Source: Lunatimonas salinarum (GTDB taxonomy: Bacteria; Bacteroidota; Bacteroidia; Cytophagales; Cyclobacteriaceae). Taken from it: 50,173 nucleotides of DNA. Shown one piece after another: positions 35,201 to 43,667 of this stretch (position 1 is its first letter; every line of letters starts with the position of its first letter). The notes under the pieces were generated by a model, which ran no database searches, was not told where the DNA came from, and saw only the letters and a list, made by a program, of their open reading frames with translations. Location: positions 1 to 50,173 of the forward strand of contig NZ_JACVCV010000025.1 in assembly GCF_017811155.1 (NCBI RefSeq). The letters run 5' to 3'. The position numbers and the translations under genes were made by a program.

Positions 35201-35570
35201 CATCGGCCATGGTCACGCCGGTGTTCCACAGTCCGGCAGCCGCCACACCAGCCGACTCGGTGATATCTTCAAACTCCAGGTTGCCTTTGTTTAGGTAGAG
35301 TTTACTTGCCATCATATTTCCTGTGAAATAGATATCCGGGAGCCCATCGTTATTTATGTCACCGATAGCTACCCCTCCACCCTGGTAAAAATAACCGTAG
35401 GTAAGCACATTGAACTCCTCGGTTTCACGTACCAGGTTTCGGAAGCTGATGCCGGTTTGCTTGGAGGACAACTCGGTAAAAAGCGCATTTGGATCTTCCT
35501 GCTGACAGGCAACTCCAACCAACAAAACCAGGAACGCAGAAAGGGTGCGCATACGGGTGGTGACAGACAT
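32256..35570 (-). CDS. FG-GAP/VCBS repeat lipoprotein with ASPIC/UnbV domain
   Basis: A 1104-residue surface or periplasmic lipoprotein (signal ending LVGVAC, Cys22). The body is two propeller-like arrays of FG-GAP/VCBS repeats with calcium-type loops (GDINNDGLPDIYF, DYDRDGDLDMFLL, DLDGDGDLDLIV, DVNGDGLDDIYV, DLNGDGHQDLIL). An ASPIC/UnbV segment (RWPTGEREILRSVAVNQILT, about 530-550) lies between them. Such large proteins are often encoded next to SusCD-type systems in Bacteroidota; their role is unknown, with glycan or protein binding the usual guess. It follows susD of pair 3 but behind a strong terminator. It overlaps the second BASS gene tail to tail by 11 bp. Confidence 0.88.
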   Translation of the reverse strand: MSVTTRMRTLSAFLVLLVGVACQQEDPNALFTELSSKQTGISFRNLVRETEEFNVLTYGYFYQGGGVAIGDINNDGLPDIYFTGNMMASKLYLNKGNLEFEDITESAGVAAAGLWNTGVTMADVNEDGLLDIYICRSAANDPNRRRNVLLINNGDLTFTDRAKEFGLDDPGYSTQATFFDYDRDGDLDMFLLNHSTQEYAGFSRIDGSFKNRKGEYLGDKLFRNEGGKFVDVTQESGIINNVLGFGLAVTVTDVNDDGWPDIYVSNDYNEEDYLYINQQDGTFFESVREYFGHVSLFSMGADAADINNDGLVDLLTMDMMPEYTYNQKTILGPENYDKYRELLAKGFFPQTMRNMLHLNLGNGYFSEIGQYAGVSQTDWSWAALAADFDNDGWKDIFVANGYARNYLDMDFLNYMVSERIRSNQGANKEDALIELIEKMPPIYVENYLFHNNQDLTFTNRASEWGLKGLTVSNAAAYADLDGDGDLDLIVCHTNDPVSIYRNNSERLFERNYLKLRFVGNNQNTKGIGATVTAYQGDRLFKNELMPVRGYQSAVDQELLIGLGDVPSLDSLVVRWPTGEREILRSVAVNQILTMRQENARIEEVVPEKPKPVLAEVDGQLGFTFTHSESGILEFTQDRLMPNTLSALGPKMALGDVNGDGLDDIYVGGGKGQAGRLFIQRASGEFAASGQEVFGLDAAHIDTDAVFLDADSDGHLDLYVVSGGSDFVAGDALYRDRLYLNDGRGAFRRAPRQLPHLPGSGGTVGAADLDGDGLADLVIGGRYVPGSFPLVPDSYLLRNLGNGAFEDITQSFAAALGQAGLIADLQLVDLNGDQWMDLVLVGEWMEPKVFMNNGGKGLALQANVFDIDLSGWWLSITAADLNGDGHQDLILGNFGDNNPFNPSTEQPMRLIYKDFDGNGSVDPIFTYYIADTSTFAYSRDELVGQLPFLKGRFTDYRSFAKQDIGGFFTTEEMEGADTLRVVTLQSVVLINDGNASFKVKPLPKEAQFSPLYAVEVVDVNGDGALDLLSGGNLAKSRVSMGQQDANPGFIFLGDGSGSFSLRSPSLGQLAVKGDIRDIRHLSLDGEDYFIYLRNNGSVKVYRLSR

Positions 35571-35598
35571 AACGGTAGCTATTTAGGCACTAAAATAA

Positions 35599-35626
35599 AA
35601 AAGTGCCGTCAATCGACGGCACTTTT
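35599..35626 (-). terminator. Rho-independent terminator after susD of pair 3
   Basis: Arms AAAAGTGCCGTC/GACGGCACTTTT with the 4-nt loop AATC. On the minus strand the hairpin is followed by TTTATTTTAG. It lies between the susD-like gene and the FG-GAP gene, 30 bp past the former. Confidence 0.92.
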
Positions 35627-35655
35627 ATTAACCAAAACGGTCGAAGAATATAAAA

Positions 35656-37275
35656 TTACGGTTTGGCATCCCACCAGAGTTTGGTGGAGTTTCTATTTCC
35701 TCCTCGGGACGTAAGCTCTGGCAGTTGCTCTGCTGCCTCTACCGCAGAGCGGTTATTGTTGTATTCACCCTCTACAAAGATCAACCTAGGCATTACTTGA
35801 TCCCTTGGCACATCTACGTTATCAGATGCCACCCTAGGGAAATGCCGAGGATACTTGGTTCTTCTCAATTCAGTCCAAGCTTCCCATCCATCGGGGTATA
35901 GCGCAAGCCACTTTTGGGTAATAATCTGCTCCAGCTGCTTCTCCTTGGTACCTGCTGTTAAGAAAGCAACCGGGATATCAGAAGAAGCTGGCAGGTTCCA
36001 ATCTGGTCTCGCAGCATAGGTAACCGGCGCGGGGGTATTTGTACGGGAGATATAGTCTTGTACTTGCTCTGGTGTTGCACCGATTCGCTCTTCGGTCATG
36101 GACATTTCGATGCCTTTTTCGTAGAGGTCTTTGGCAGTTCCGCCCATATTCCAACCTTCCAAAGCACCCTCTGCTCGCAAGAAGAACACTTCCGCTGCAC
36201 TGATCATTCTAAATCTTGGACCGAAAGGCAAGCCACCGCGTCCTGCATTCAACCATCTGACTCCCATATCAGAGTGAGCCCTATTAAGTGCACCCTGATC
36301 CAAATCAGCCCTAGGTAATCCATTTCGAACACCCTTGTATTCCTCTCCAGATTCGTCTTCCACAAAGTCTACTGTTGGACTGAAATAAACACCCATACGG
36401 GGATCATCGTATCCTTTAAGCACACTCTCCATCAAGGCACTCATTCTGAACTCGCCCCAGTTGGTAATGGTCCAGTAAGGATGGCGGGAATTGGTGGTTG
36501 TCAAAACAGAGGCACTATTTTCATTTGTCATGATCACCCCGTCATTAATGGCCTTCTCTGCCTCAGTCCTTGCTAGTGCAGGTTCTACGTACTTCACCCG
36601 CATGGCCAGTCTCAACCGCAACGAATTGGCAAATAGAAGCCACTGATTCACATTGCCTCCATACACCTGGTCGTGTGCCAAGAACGCCGTACCTCCGGCA
36701 TTTGCCTTTAATACAGTAACCGCAGCGTCGAGCTCCTGGAAGAAACTTTTGTAGATATCCTCTTGTGAATCATACGGCACGGTGGTCTCTCCGTTTCCAA
36801 AATTAGAATAGATGATAGGACCCCAATAATCTGTGATTCTGTGATATGCATAAACCTTTAACACCTTTGCAAAAGCATTCTCCAAGGGAAGATTATTTGC
36901 AGCGGTAAACTTTTCCACAAAGTCGATAACCGGAGCGGCCTGCTGATAGAAAGAATTCCAAGCGCCGTTCGACCAGCCGCCTACTTGAGTATGCCTGTCT
37001 GAATCGAAGTTTGTGGCCGTATTGGCAAAGTATTGGGAATAAATATCCGCAAACAAACTTTGCGCTAATTGGAATCCACCCGGACCCGCCGTGCCTGGCA
37101 CACCGTACATGGTTCTCCACTGTGCGTTGGCAAATGCCTGACCCAATAAGCCCAGATCCAAATTATCTGCAAGAATAACGTCGGGACGGGTATTTAGCTC
37201 TTCAAAATTTTCTGTACAGCCCAGAAACAAACCGGCTGCCAAAGAAAATCCGAGTATATTTTTTATCAATTTCAT
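35656..37275 (-). CDS. SusD-like outer-membrane lipoprotein, pair 3 (distinct subfamily)
   Basis: A 539-residue lipoprotein with lipobox GLFLGC (Cys20), then TENFEELNTRPDVILADNLD. The pattern (NANQWLLFANSLRLRLAMRV-like helix at about 204-222, EVFFLRAEGALEGW, QKWLALYPDGWEAWTELRRT) is that of the SusD-like subfamily different from classic RagB/SusD proteins. It would bind the ligand of the SusC protein encoded 12 bp upstream. This subfamily is often found away from polysaccharide loci, so the ligand may be a small molecule or peptide rather than a glycan. A strong terminator follows. Confidence 0.88.
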   Translation of the reverse strand: MKLIKNILGFSLAAGLFLGCTENFEELNTRPDVILADNLDLGLLGQAFANAQWRTMYGVPGTAGPGGFQLAQSLFADIYSQYFANTATNFDSDRHTQVGGWSNGAWNSFYQQAAPVIDFVEKFTAANNLPLENAFAKVLKVYAYHRITDYWGPIIYSNFGNGETTVPYDSQEDIYKSFFQELDAAVTVLKANAGGTAFLAHDQVYGGNVNQWLLFANSLRLRLAMRVKYVEPALARTEAEKAINDGVIMTNENSASVLTTTNSRHPYWTITNWGEFRMSALMESVLKGYDDPRMGVYFSPTVDFVEDESGEEYKGVRNGLPRADLDQGALNRAHSDMGVRWLNAGRGGLPFGPRFRMISAAEVFFLRAEGALEGWNMGGTAKDLYEKGIEMSMTEERIGATPEQVQDYISRTNTPAPVTYAARPDWNLPASSDIPVAFLTAGTKEKQLEQIITQKWLALYPDGWEAWTELRRTKYPRHFPRVASDNVDVPRDQVMPRLIFVEGEYNNNRSAVEAAEQLPELTSRGGNRNSTKLWWDAKP

Positions 37276-37287
37276 AGTTTACAAATT

Positions 37288-40200
37288 TTAGAATCCAAGA
37301 TTAACGTTGAAACCAAAGGATCTAGCAGTAGGGGGTGCAAAGGAGTCAAAACCCTGCGCGGCCGTACCAGTACCTACAGTCACGTCCGGATCAATATTAC
37401 CGGCCCTATTCAGCAGGAAGAATAAGTTACGGGCTACGAAGTTCACACTAGCCGTTCTTATGGGCAGCCTTTCTAATTTGCTCGCTGGGATGTTGTAGCC
37501 GATAACCGCTTCACGCATCCTTACGTTAGTAGCAGATACCGAGAACACCTCACCGATAGGTGCGTTTCGTCCACCCATCTGTACCCAAAATTGCTCTGCA
37601 GTAATCGGAATATTATTGGGTTCGCCCGTTTCTAACACGGCAGTTTCATGCTCCATAAAGTTCTGTCCGAAGATCAACCCGCCCTCGCGACCTTGCAAGG
37701 TCTCCTCGGTCAAACCATCCGCATAAATAATGGCGTTTGTAAGAGAAGCAATGGATCCACCCTGACGGAAGTCGATAGTAAAGTTAGCTCGGAAGTTCTT
37801 ATACTTGAAGTTATTCTGAATACCGCCCAACCAGATTGGATTGTAGTTGGCTACCCGTACAGTAAAGCCGGGAGTAGTTCTAGGGATACCGTTAGAACCA
37901 ACAATTACCCTCCCCTGCTCGTCTCTCAAATAACCTCTGGAATACACCTCACCAAACATCGCACCTTCCTCTACAAAGAATCGACGAAGGAAATCCCCTC
38001 CAACTTCCACACGAGGACGCTGATCGTTGATGGAGTTAACCATGGATATGTTTCGCGCAAAGTTAGCGGTGATATTCCATTCAAAATCCGCCCGTTTGAT
38101 TGGGTTCAAGGTAATCACTGTTTCGATACCCTCGTTTTGAACATCCCCTCCGTTGGTAAAGAACTGAGAGGCACCGGAACCCACGGGAAGGCCTACCGTA
38201 AACAACTGATTAAACGAGTTGGTCTTGTAGTAGGTGAAATCAATACCTAGTTTGTTGTCAAACAATCGCACATCAGCACCCAATTCAATCGACTGGGTTG
38301 TTTCCGGAAGCAAGTTGGCATTTGGCAAAGTAGTATTAAGCCTCAGGTAACCTGCACGTCCTCCCGGATCTAAAAATGCCTGTCTTTGAAGCTGGAAAGG
38401 GCTAGTATCATTACCTACCTCTGCAAACGAACCCCTTACTTTGGCGAAGGTCAACCAAGTAGGAAGTTCTACCAAGTCAGAAATAACTGCATTTAACCCT
38501 ACAGAGGGATAAAAAAACGACCAGTTGTCTCTAGGAAGCGTGGAACTCCAGTCATTTCTGGCGGTAATGTCCAAGAAAACCGCATTTTTCCAGGAGATTT
38601 GGCTAAAGCCGTAAAGAGAGTTTACATCTCTAGGAGCACCTACCCCGTAAGTAGAAGCTACCAACTGCGTGTTGCTCAATGCAAAGAAGTTTGGAACCAC
38701 CAAGTTGGGTCCGGTATTGGAACTTAGAGTCGTATTTCGGTTCTTCCGTGCGTTTCCACCTACGTTGACATTAAAGTACCAATCTTGATTCAAACTCTTT
38801 TCGTAAGAAACCAGGAAATCCGTATTGATTTCCATGGATTCGCCAAAACCTACACCATACCTACCATCTTGGGCAATGATATAGGTATCATTATATATTG
38901 CATCCTCATTGGTTGTAAATGAACGGTCTACAGCTGCCCTCGCCAACACGGTAAGCCCCTCGGTGATGTCATACGTCAGGGAGGTTAAGCCAATCATCCG
39001 GTCCAGGGTATTTTTAAACAGGTTTCTGTTGACGGTCCAGTAGGGATTCATACCACCGTTTGAGCCGGGATTGAAATAGTTTTGTCTCAGAAGTCCTGCG
39101 GCATTCGTATACTCAAATTGGTTAAGATCCTCTGTTCGGATATTTCGGGGAATACGGTAAGCATTTCGGATTGGGTTGGCAAAATCCTCCCCTTGCCTCA
39201 AAAGCTGATCAATATCCTGACGGATATAGTTCAACTTAGAATCCAAGGTCAACTTATCTGTGAGCTTATTGGTCAGACGCAGGTTAATACTATGACGCTT
39301 CAGCTCGTTGCCAGGCACTACCCCAGCTGCGTCTGCAAAGGTATACGAAAAGTAGGTTTGGTTCTTTTCGCCACCGCCTGTAACAGACAGCGTGTACGCT
39401 CGGTTGTGCCCGGTCTGAAAGAAATCCCTCACGTTGTTAGGCTGTGGGGAAAATGGGTAAGTAGTGCCTTCCTTTCCTTCTACCCTAGACCATTGTGCCA
39501 CTTGGGAACCATCCAGCCGGGGACCCCAAGAAAACTCAGAAGCAGGAGAGTAAGCTCCACCGGAACCCTGTCCATACAAATTCTGATAGTTCGTCATCAG
39601 GATGGGATTGTCAAACATGATGCTGGTGTTGAAATTCACCGCAAAACCTTGCTTTCCTCGCTTGGTATTCACCACGATCGCTCCGTTGTTTGCCCGGCTA
39701 CCGTAAAGTGCGGCAGCGTTTGGCCCCTTCAATACGTTGATACTTTCGATATCATCGGGGTTCAAATTTTCGATGCCGGAAGCAGGCACACCATCTACGA
39801 TATAAAGGGGCTGCGAATCACCACTGATGGAGCGGTTACCTCTTAAAATAACCCTGGTAGGAGAACCCACCCCAGAACCGGAACGGTTAATGGATAACCC
39901 CGCTACTTTTCCGGAAAGAGAGTTCATTACATTCAGTTCTCTGGCCTCGGTAAGTTCCCTGGTGCCCACATCTTGAACGGTATAGGTAAGGGCCTTCTTT
40001 TCCCGTTCCAATCCGAATGCTGTCACTACCACTTCTCCAAGGGCTGTTTCTTCCGCCTTAAGAGCTACATTGATCACGTTCGAATTGCCGATGGTCATTT
40101 CTTGCCGGGTGTAACCCAAATAAGAAAACACCAAGGTAGTACTCGAAGAAGGAACGCTGATACTATACCTTCCGTCGATATCGGTAATGGTACCCGTATT

Positions 40201-40344
40201 CGTCCCCTTTACAAGTACACTGACACCCGGCAAGGGTGCGGCGGCATCAGCGTCAGTCACCGTTCCGGTAACTGTCCTCTCCTGTGCAAAGGCATATATG
40301 CCTGTAAACAGCAGCAGAAGAAAAGCGAGTAAACTTTTTTTCAT
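37288..40344 (-). CDS. SusC/RagA-family TonB-dependent receptor, pair 3
   Basis: A 1018-residue receptor. A signal ending YAFAQ is followed by a carboxypeptidase-like domain (VTGTVTDADAAAPLPGVSVL, TDIDGRYSISV) and the TonB-box variant EVVVTAFGLEREKKAL, which marks a different SusC branch from pairs 1 and 2. The plug is standard (PLYIVDGVPASGIENLNPDD, ALYGSRANNGAIVVNTKRG) and the barrel ends FGFNVNLGF. Its promoter region lacks the CCTGTACT element of pairs 1 and 2, so it is probably under separate control. It may supply the exported enzymes encoded to the right. Confidence 0.94.
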   Translation of the reverse strand: MKKSLLAFLLLLFTGIYAFAQERTVTGTVTDADAAAPLPGVSVLVKGTNTGTITDIDGRYSISVPSSSTTLVFSYLGYTRQEMTIGNSNVINVALKAEETALGEVVVTAFGLEREKKALTYTVQDVGTRELTEARELNVMNSLSGKVAGLSINRSGSGVGSPTRVILRGNRSISGDSQPLYIVDGVPASGIENLNPDDIESINVLKGPNAAALYGSRANNGAIVVNTKRGKQGFAVNFNTSIMFDNPILMTNYQNLYGQGSGGAYSPASEFSWGPRLDGSQVAQWSRVEGKEGTTYPFSPQPNNVRDFFQTGHNRAYTLSVTGGGEKNQTYFSYTFADAAGVVPGNELKRHSINLRLTNKLTDKLTLDSKLNYIRQDIDQLLRQGEDFANPIRNAYRIPRNIRTEDLNQFEYTNAAGLLRQNYFNPGSNGGMNPYWTVNRNLFKNTLDRMIGLTSLTYDITEGLTVLARAAVDRSFTTNEDAIYNDTYIIAQDGRYGVGFGESMEINTDFLVSYEKSLNQDWYFNVNVGGNARKNRNTTLSSNTGPNLVVPNFFALSNTQLVASTYGVGAPRDVNSLYGFSQISWKNAVFLDITARNDWSSTLPRDNWSFFYPSVGLNAVISDLVELPTWLTFAKVRGSFAEVGNDTSPFQLQRQAFLDPGGRAGYLRLNTTLPNANLLPETTQSIELGADVRLFDNKLGIDFTYYKTNSFNQLFTVGLPVGSGASQFFTNGGDVQNEGIETVITLNPIKRADFEWNITANFARNISMVNSINDQRPRVEVGGDFLRRFFVEEGAMFGEVYSRGYLRDEQGRVIVGSNGIPRTTPGFTVRVANYNPIWLGGIQNNFKYKNFRANFTIDFRQGGSIASLTNAIIYADGLTEETLQGREGGLIFGQNFMEHETAVLETGEPNNIPITAEQFWVQMGGRNAPIGEVFSVSATNVRMREAVIGYNIPASKLERLPIRTASVNFVARNLFFLLNRAGNIDPDVTVGTGTAAQGFDSFAPPTARSFGFNVNLGF

Positions 40345-40824
40345 AAGATGATTGATTGATTAACGTAAATAGTTGTCTTTGAAATCACCGCTTTCCAGTC
40401 ACCGTTTACCTTACCGCCATCCCATCAAAATCCAGTGCAACCCGCACGCAAATGAAACCACGTCTCGCAATCGAGGAAGTGACTGCATGTTGCAAGATAG
40501 ACTACACAACGCTATTCAATGAAATCAGCTAGGTTTGGTTTAGGCTTGGTGGGCAATTTTCAACCGAATATTACGAATAAAAAAAATCACTTGCAATCTA
40601 CCGCAAATACCATCGTTCCTGAATTTTGCTCCTAACCCTTGTAAAACCATCTTTTATTGAACAGATATAAAATAAAATAAAATTATTTTTGCCTCATTCC
40701 GCATTTACTTGCCTAGAATAAGGTTTTAAGCCTAAAAAAAAATTTTATTTCAGCCTAAATTTTTTTATACTAGTTTTATATAACGCCCGAGGTTTCACCA
40801 ATTATCCGGCCTCATTTCCTTTCA
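40345..40824. other. Long AT-rich upstream region of susCD pair 3
   Basis: This 480-bp stretch has no supported gene. It is very AT-rich between about 40640 and 40790. On the minus strand it carries two direct copies of TTTAGGCTnAAA (plus-strand readings near 40731 and 40756) flanked by A/T tracts. These may serve the promoter of susCD pair 3, but I cannot place a convincing TAnnTTTG/TTG pair. Confidence 0.45.
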
Positions 40825-42093
40825 TCAAAACATTTCCCGAAGGGCTAAAAATCCTGTATACGATATTAATAAGGAAAAAATAAATGCTGCCCCCAACCCC
40901 AAATTAAGCCACCCTCCGGCCCGGTGGGCCCGCATCAAATCTGCACGATTCACCAAGTAAAAGATACAGGCTATTACGACAGGCAAGATAAAAACCGCGG
41001 CTACCTGTGTGAGAATCTGCGCCAGTATCGGGTTGGCTCCCAATATTGGCACGGTAAGCCCTACTATACAAGCAATGCCGGTCAACACCCGAAAGCGAGT
41101 AGAAGTGGTATCCAAAACCCCCTCTTTGTAATCTGCCACCAGCAAAGGAGCAACCATGAGAATCGGAAAAACCGAAGAAAGCCCGGCACTCAGTGCTCCG
41201 GTCATAAAGATCGCCACGGCAAACTTACCTGCTATGGGCTCCAAGGTATAGACCATATCCATCACCTTTTCAATGGTCTTCCCCTCTACAAACAAAGACC
41301 CCGCAGCGGCAGCCATAATCGCCAGGTTTATCAACAGCATCAAAGAAGCTGATAATAAGGCATCTTTGGACTGTTCTTTGGTATGCAGCTCATTCCAGCC
41401 CTTTCCCTTCATCAACAGCGGCCTCACCACAAAGGTGGGCGCTGCCATCGTAGTCCCAACAAATGCCGCGACCAACAGCTTGCCCCCAGGCACCGACGGA
41501 ATACTGGGCTTTAGCCCTTTTGCGATATCAAGCGGATCCGGTAAGACCACGAACATGGAAATGATAAAGGATATTCCCATCAGCGTCACAAACACGATGA
41601 GCACTTTTTCAAAAAATGAATATTGTCCCACCCAGAGAAACCCATACATTACAACGACCAAAAAAACAGCGATACCCAATACAGCCCAATAATTTTGCGC
41701 AGGGAGGCCCGGGAAAAAGAGAACTGCCACCTCATAGAGTGCATTCGCACTCAGCCCCAATATCCCCGAAAGGGAATTCCACTGAGCAATGATGATTCCA
41801 ACTACCACCAGGATGGCTATCCATTTGCCACCTCTTATCTTTGTTTTGAAACTATAAATGGAGGTGCTCCCCGTGACGATCGCATACCGCCCATAGGCTT
41901 CCATGAGCGTCCACGAAAAAAAACAACTCAGCACCAGGACCCACAACAGCTCCATGCCGAACTGGCTTCCGGCCTTGGCCATGGAAGTAACGCTGCCCGT
42001 GCCTACCGTATAGCCAATACAAAAAATCCCCGGCCCAATGCTGAGCATCCATAGCCATATGCGACCCAAAAAGGTGTGATTCTTATCGTTCAT
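40825..42093 (-). CDS. Nramp-related transporter lacking the metal motifs
   Basis: A 422-residue membrane protein with about eleven helices and the Nramp/LeuT-like fold pattern (GPGIFCIGYTVGTGSVTSMA at 20-39, YGFLWVGQYSFFEKVLIVF, FMTGALSAGLSSVFPILMVA). The two motifs that bind metal in Nramp proteins are gone. DPGN in helix 1 aligns with GTGS (31-34), and MPHN in helix 6 aligns with AAPT (217-220). It should therefore not be read as a manganese/iron importer; it may carry another cation or an organic substrate. It is divergent from the amidohydrolase operon and upstream of susCD pair 3, which ties it to the same locus. Confidence 0.75.
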   Translation of the reverse strand: MNDKNHTFLGRIWLWMLSIGPGIFCIGYTVGTGSVTSMAKAGSQFGMELLWVLVLSCFFSWTLMEAYGRYAIVTGSTSIYSFKTKIRGGKWIAILVVVGIIIAQWNSLSGILGLSANALYEVAVLFFPGLPAQNYWAVLGIAVFLVVVMYGFLWVGQYSFFEKVLIVFVTLMGISFIISMFVVLPDPLDIAKGLKPSIPSVPGGKLLVAAFVGTTMAAPTFVVRPLLMKGKGWNELHTKEQSKDALLSASLMLLINLAIMAAAAGSLFVEGKTIEKVMDMVYTLEPIAGKFAVAIFMTGALSAGLSSVFPILMVAPLLVADYKEGVLDTTSTRFRVLTGIACIVGLTVPILGANPILAQILTQVAAVFILPVVIACIFYLVNRADLMRAHRAGGWLNLGLGAAFIFSLLISYTGFLALREMF

Positions 42094-42189
42094 AGTATTT
42101 GAAAGGCTTCGGGTAAATACGACCCAAAGGAAAAAGAATACCTTTTATCCATTCAGATTGCCATTTTACCCAGACAGGCTAAACTTATA

Positions 42190-42228
42190 AAATATTGCTT
42201 GGGAAAAATAGATTTTTAAGCAATATTT
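42190..42228. promoter_or_regulatory. Perfect inverted repeat in the divergent promoter region
   Basis: AAATATTGCTT (42190-42200) and AAGCAATATTT (42218-42228) are perfect 11-bp arms 17 bp apart, centred between the divergent Nramp-like and amidohydrolase genes. The half-site spacing, about two to three helical turns, suits a dimeric or tetrameric regulator controlling both directions. No regulator gene lies nearby. Confidence 0.6.
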
Positions 42229-42350
42229 CTCATAAATTAACCCACCAAAATACCGATCACCTACCTAACCCGCCCGATCACCCCATTCGAACGTTACGGG
42301 GGAAGAATAAGCCATCATGATTTACTCACGCTTTATTGCCTGCTTTTCAC

Positions 42351-43649
42351 ATGAACAGAAAAAACAACCATTCAGGCACCACTGCAAGGGCAGTGCTGCA
42401 ATACGTAGGCACCTGTGCCATCCTGCTTTTGTTGGAATTGACGGCCTATGCCCAAGACATCGATCTGCTTCTTAAGGGCGGCCACGTAATCGATCCCAAA
42501 AACAACATCGATGCGGTGATGGACGTGGCCATATCCAATCGGAAAATCCACCGGGTCGCCCCCAATATCCCTGCAGCTGAGGCCAAAAAGGTCATAGACG
42601 TATCCGGCCTGTATGTCACGCCTGGTCTGGTGGACATGCACGTACACGTCTTTCATGGCACGGAGCCGCTATCCTATATTGCCGATGGCCATACGAGTCT
42701 GCCGCCGGACGGATTTACCTTCCGATCAGGGGTAACCACGGTAGTGGATGCCGGTTCCTCCGGCTGGCGTAATTTTCGGCAGTTTAAGCAGCAGACCATA
42801 GATCGCTCCCAAACCAGGATTTTGGCTTTTTTGAATATCGTGGGCACAGGCATGTATGGTCGCTTCGAGGAGCAGGATGTGTCCGACATGAATCCTACCA
42901 TGACCTCCCATATGATTACCCGGCTCTTTCCAGACCTGATTGTCGGCATCAAATCTGCTCATTACTGGGGTGGCTTCACCCAGGTGGATTTGGCCGTAGA
43001 AGCCGGGAATCTCGCCCAAGTTCCCGTGATGGTAGACTTTGGCGAACATCAGCCGCCAAACTCCATCGAAGACCTATTTATGAAGCACCTCAGACCTGGG
43101 GACATTTTTACACACACTTATTCCTACGGTCCGGCCAACAGGGAAACGGTCGTAGACGAAAACCTGAAAGTGAAACCCTTTATCTTTGAAGCCCAAAAAC
43201 GGGGAATCCTGTTCGATGTAGGGCATGGAGGCGGCGCTTTTTCCTTCCGTCAAGCCATTCCTTCCCTGCAACAGGGTTTCTTCCCCGACGTGATCAGCTC
43301 AGATCTTCACAAGGACAGCATGAACGGAGCATTTAAAGACATGTGCAACCTCCTGTCCAAATTTATGGCCATGGGTATGTCCCTGCAGGAGGTGATTCAC
43401 CGCTCCACTTGGAGACCCGCCCAGGTGATCTCACGCCCTAAATTGGGGAACCTAGATGTGGGAGCAGAAGCGGACGTTGCCGTATTTCGGTTAAGAGAGG
43501 GCGATTTTGGGTTTATGGACATCCGAAGAATGAAAATTGATGGAGACAAACGCCTGGAGGCCGAGTTGACCTTACGTGCGGGTCGCATTGTATGGGACCT
43601 GAACGGCATCAGCGCTCCCTACTGGGAAACGGAACTTGGCAATGAATAA
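42351..43649 (+). CDS. Exported amidohydrolase 1 (dihydroorotase/deacetylase-like)
   Basis: A 432-residue enzyme from the ATG at 42351 (MNRKNNHSGTTARAVLQ); an in-frame TTG at 42336 is less likely. A signal peptide ends TAYAQ. The amidohydrolase metal set is complete: HVH (97-99), the carbamylated-type Lys201 in VGIKSAHY, His233, His255 in GDIFTHTY and Asp318 in ISSDLH. FDVGHGGGAFSF (288-299) places it with the EF_0837-like amidohydrolase/deacetylase group. It should cleave an N-acyl or cyclic amide bond, but in the periplasm. It is followed 18 bp later by a paralogue and then by a SelA-like gene, the same pairing known for cytoplasmic members. Confidence 0.88.
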   Translation: MNRKNNHSGTTARAVLQYVGTCAILLLLELTAYAQDIDLLLKGGHVIDPKNNIDAVMDVAISNRKIHRVAPNIPAAEAKKVIDVSGLYVTPGLVDMHVHVFHGTEPLSYIADGHTSLPPDGFTFRSGVTTVVDAGSSGWRNFRQFKQQTIDRSQTRILAFLNIVGTGMYGRFEEQDVSDMNPTMTSHMITRLFPDLIVGIKSAHYWGGFTQVDLAVEAGNLAQVPVMVDFGEHQPPNSIEDLFMKHLRPGDIFTHTYSYGPANRETVVDENLKVKPFIFEAQKRGILFDVGHGGGAFSFRQAIPSLQQGFFPDVISSDLHKDSMNGAFKDMCNLLSKFMAMGMSLQEVIHRSTWRPAQVISRPKLGNLDVGAEADVAVFRLREGDFGFMDIRRMKIDGDKRLEAELTLRAGRIVWDLNGISAPYWETELGNE

Positions 43650-43667
43650 CCAAAAACCACACAAATC

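Noticed and set aside
39082-39846. 254-codon plus-strand frame
   Set aside because: It is antisense to the plug and barrel of the third SusC protein and has no start context or family pattern.
40825-42093. Manganese importer MntH
   Set aside because: Both metal-binding motifs are replaced (GTGS for DPGN and AAPT for MPHN), so the standard name would mislead.
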